Shown here piece after piece: positions 41,047 to 42,588 of a DNA stretch of 42,588 nt. The notes beneath the pieces are model-generated. The model searched no databases and had not been told where the DNA came from. It saw only the letters and a program-made list of their open reading frames with translations. Numbering within the stretch: the first letter of the stretch is position 1; every line of letters starts with the position of its first letter. Position numbers and translations under genes: made by a program. Origin of the DNA: Bacteroidales bacterium (lineage in GTDB: Bacteria > Bacteroidota > Bacteroidia > Bacteroidales > VadinHA17); NCBI GenBank assembly GCA_029974835.1, contig JARKQN010000084.1:1-42588 (forward strand), written 5' to 3'.

Positions 41047-42588
41047 TTAGAAATTAAACTTAACACCACCGGAGAATGTTCTGAACAGAGGGTAATTTGT
41101 CACTCCTGAATTTATTGATTCAGGATCGACATCCTTTACCTTTGAAAGAGTAAGGAGGTTTGCACCTCTCAGGTAAATACGCATTCCCCTTCCGCCCATA
41201 AATGCGAGTGATTTTGGCGGCACATTATATGCCAGCTCAATGTTCTGGATTTTGAAATAATCACCCTTTGTAAGCCAGAAGTCGGATGTGATGAAATTGT
41301 TATTCACTTTGTAGTAGGTAAGCCTCGGGTATTTTCCACCGATATTATCCTTTACAAAATTTGAATAGTTGTCATCGCCCCAACCGTTCCAGAAATAATC
41401 GTTGGTGAGTGCAAGATCGTAGAATGCCCTGCCGGCGCCGGTGATCCAGAATTCAATGTTTTTGTATCTGACCATTGCGTTAAGGCCGTAGAATAATCTC
41501 GGTGATGAATGGCCGATCATTGACTGGTCGTTATCATCAATGAACCCGTCGTTGTTCATATCTGCATATTTCAGGTCACCTGCTTTCAGCTCGGCATCGA
41601 AAAGCTGCGGCACGAGCTGCGTTTCGGCATCGGTGGCAAACTTACCCAGATAGTTCAGACCGAAGATTGCATCGGATGGTTTTCCGGTACGTTTCTGGTA
41701 GTCAAACCTGTAATTGGGTTCATCATATTTCAGTCTCTTCGTCACCCCTGTTGTGAAATTTCCGCCAATGGTGAAAGTAAGCTGTCCTATTTTCTGCGTG
41801 TATGAAATATCGCTCAGCAGGTACTGACCGCGGGTTTTTGTATAGTTATACCACGGCCTTGCCCCCTGGAGTCCCACAGTGTATGGCAGAACATTGTTTA
41901 CCTGAACAATCGCTCCATCATCAATTATGTCCTGGTAGGTCATTTCGAGCGACACTTTCTTATTGAAAAGGAGGGCATCAAAACCGGCGTTAAACTCAGT
42001 AATCACTTCCCATGACAGGTTTGGATTCCCGATTCTCTGCGGACTCGTTCGGGGAACGCTTGCATCTGTGGTGCTTCCGAACCATTGTGCAGTGGAATAA
42101 GCTCCGAAGGCACCGCCGGATGTATTTACACTGAGCCTGTCGATATAATAGAAAGGCGATATGAATGTTTCTACGCCCATTTGTCCGTACTGGGTTCTGA
42201 TCTTCAGGTAATCGACTACCCCGCTGAGGCCCGACATAAATCCTTCATCCGATATCACCCAGCCGAGGCCAAGGTTCGGGAAGAGTTTATACCTGTTCTC
42301 TTTGGCGAACCTGTCGCTTCCTGCATAGGTAAGCACCAGTTCGGCCATATATTTATCCTTCAGGTTATAGTTTGTATGCCAGATAAGGTTGGCCTGTCTC
42401 TCGGGTTCCTCTACATCATTTTTAAAAGTCTTGCCGCCGTAAAGAACAAGGTTCGACTGAATTGCATGATCACCGAATTTATTGTTGTATTCGAGGCTCT
42501 CGTATAATCCATACCTCTGGTAATAGTAGTCCATCAGTTTGGATTCCGAAGTCTGGTTTGCGGCAGCGTGTGATGAAGATTTGGTCAG
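41047..42588 (-). CDS. susC: SusC/RagA family TonB-dependent receptor (partial, N-terminal half missing)
   Basis: The frame is open from the stop at 41047 to the right edge of the window, 513 codons with no stop, so the true start lies outside; the ATG at 42534 is only an internal methionine. The sequence is the C-terminal half of a TonB-dependent outer-membrane barrel: long amphipathic strands (DKYMAELVLTYAGSDRF, LFPNLGLGWVISDEGFM, VDYLKIRTQYGQMG), SWEVITEFNAGFDALLFNKK, DLKYADMNNDGFIDDNDQSMIG and a final aromatic strand ending GGVKFNF. Full-length relatives are about 1000 residues, so roughly half is present. It should import oligosaccharides captured by the SusD protein. Plug and TonB-box regions are not in the window. 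Confidence 0.93.
   Translation of the reverse strand: MTKSSSHAAANQTSESKLMDYYYQRYGLYESLEYNNKFGDHAIQSNLVLYGGKTFKNDVEEPERQANLIWHTNYNLKDKYMAELVLTYAGSDRFAKENRYKLFPNLGLGWVISDEGFMSGLSGVVDYLKIRTQYGQMGVETFISPFYYIDRLSVNTSGGAFGAYSTAQWFGSTTDASVPRTSPQRIGNPNLSWEVITEFNAGFDALLFNKKVSLEMTYQDIIDDGAIVQVNNVLPYTVGLQGARPWYNYTKTRGQYLLSDISYTQKIGQLTFTIGGNFTTGVTKRLKYDEPNYRFDYQKRTGKPSDAIFGLNYLGKFATDAETQLVPQLFDAELKAGDLKYADMNNDGFIDDNDQSMIGHSSPRLFYGLNAMVRYKNIEFWITGAGRAFYDLALTNDYFWNGWGDDNYSNFVKDNIGGKYPRLTYYKVNNNFITSDFWLTKGDYFKIQNIELAYNVPPKSLAFMGGRGMRIYLRGANLLTLSKVKDVDPESINSGVTNYPLFRTFSGGVKFNF

Overview
The window looks like chromosomal DNA of a polysaccharide-degrading member of the Bacteroidota. The evidence is a SusC/SusD pair with a DUF1735/DUF4361-type third gene, BNR-4 propeller proteins, many lipoprotein and Tat signals, AT-rich leaders without strong Shine-Dalgarno sequences, and a promoter of the TTTG / TAnnTTTG type. 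I see no tRNA, rRNA, CRISPR array, insertion sequence, phage gene or transcriptional regulator. Both edges cut genes. No gene-free stretch exceeds about 230 bases.

Region 1 (1-7457, minus strand): a lipoprotein amidohydrolase, a coiled-coil RmuC-like protein joined to it by a 4-base overlap, a short CstA-type transporter, then Tat-exported SGNH hydrolase, TIM-barrel sugar isomerase/epimerase-like protein and Gfo/Idh/MocA oxidoreductase. A strong hairpin follows, then a second Tat-exported TIM-barrel protein cut by the window edge. Region 2 (7612-15577, mostly minus): GH92, a lipoprotein TIM-barrel protein, GH39, a small exported beta-rich protein on the plus strand, and GH2.

Region 3 (15753-19953, plus): exported DUF1080 protein, cytoplasmic TIM-barrel protein, cytoplasmic Gfo/Idh/MocA dehydrogenase and Tat-exported TIM-barrel protein, closed by a terminator. 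This gene set matches the type described for C3-oxidation ('3-keto-glycoside') breakdown of glycosides. Region 4 (29759-20023, minus): a tightly packed run of eight genes behind a recognisable promoter: UDP-glucuronate decarboxylase, a tetraheme NapC/NirT-type cytochrome fused to an FGE-sulfatase-like domain, two Tat-exported Gfo/Idh/MocA proteins, a ThuA lipoprotein, a GT2 polyprenyl-phosphate glycosyltransferase-like protein, a GT-C-like membrane protein with a TPR tail, and a small membrane-anchored protein. This is the least expected arrangement in the window.

Region 5 (29935-32420, plus): an exported PHP-type metallohydrolase and an exported amidohydrolase. Region 6 (32421-42588): a polysaccharide utilisation locus with a SusC fragment, SusD, a surface glycan-binding candidate, two BNR-4 propellers, an STN-domain alpha/beta hydrolase and a PL10-type pectate lyase. 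The enzymes point to acidic plant-type or pectin-like glycans.

Read together (inference): glycans are bound and cut by region 6 and trimmed by GH92, GH39 and GH2. Exported and cytoplasmic Gfo/TIM-barrel/DUF1080/ThuA proteins then handle sugars by oxidation-elimination or epimerisation, partly in the periplasm. Seven Tat-type leaders on such enzymes, and a quinol-type cytochrome in the same operon as two of them, suggest periplasmic sugar redox chemistry that could be tied to the respiratory chain. No substrate can be assigned from sequence alone.
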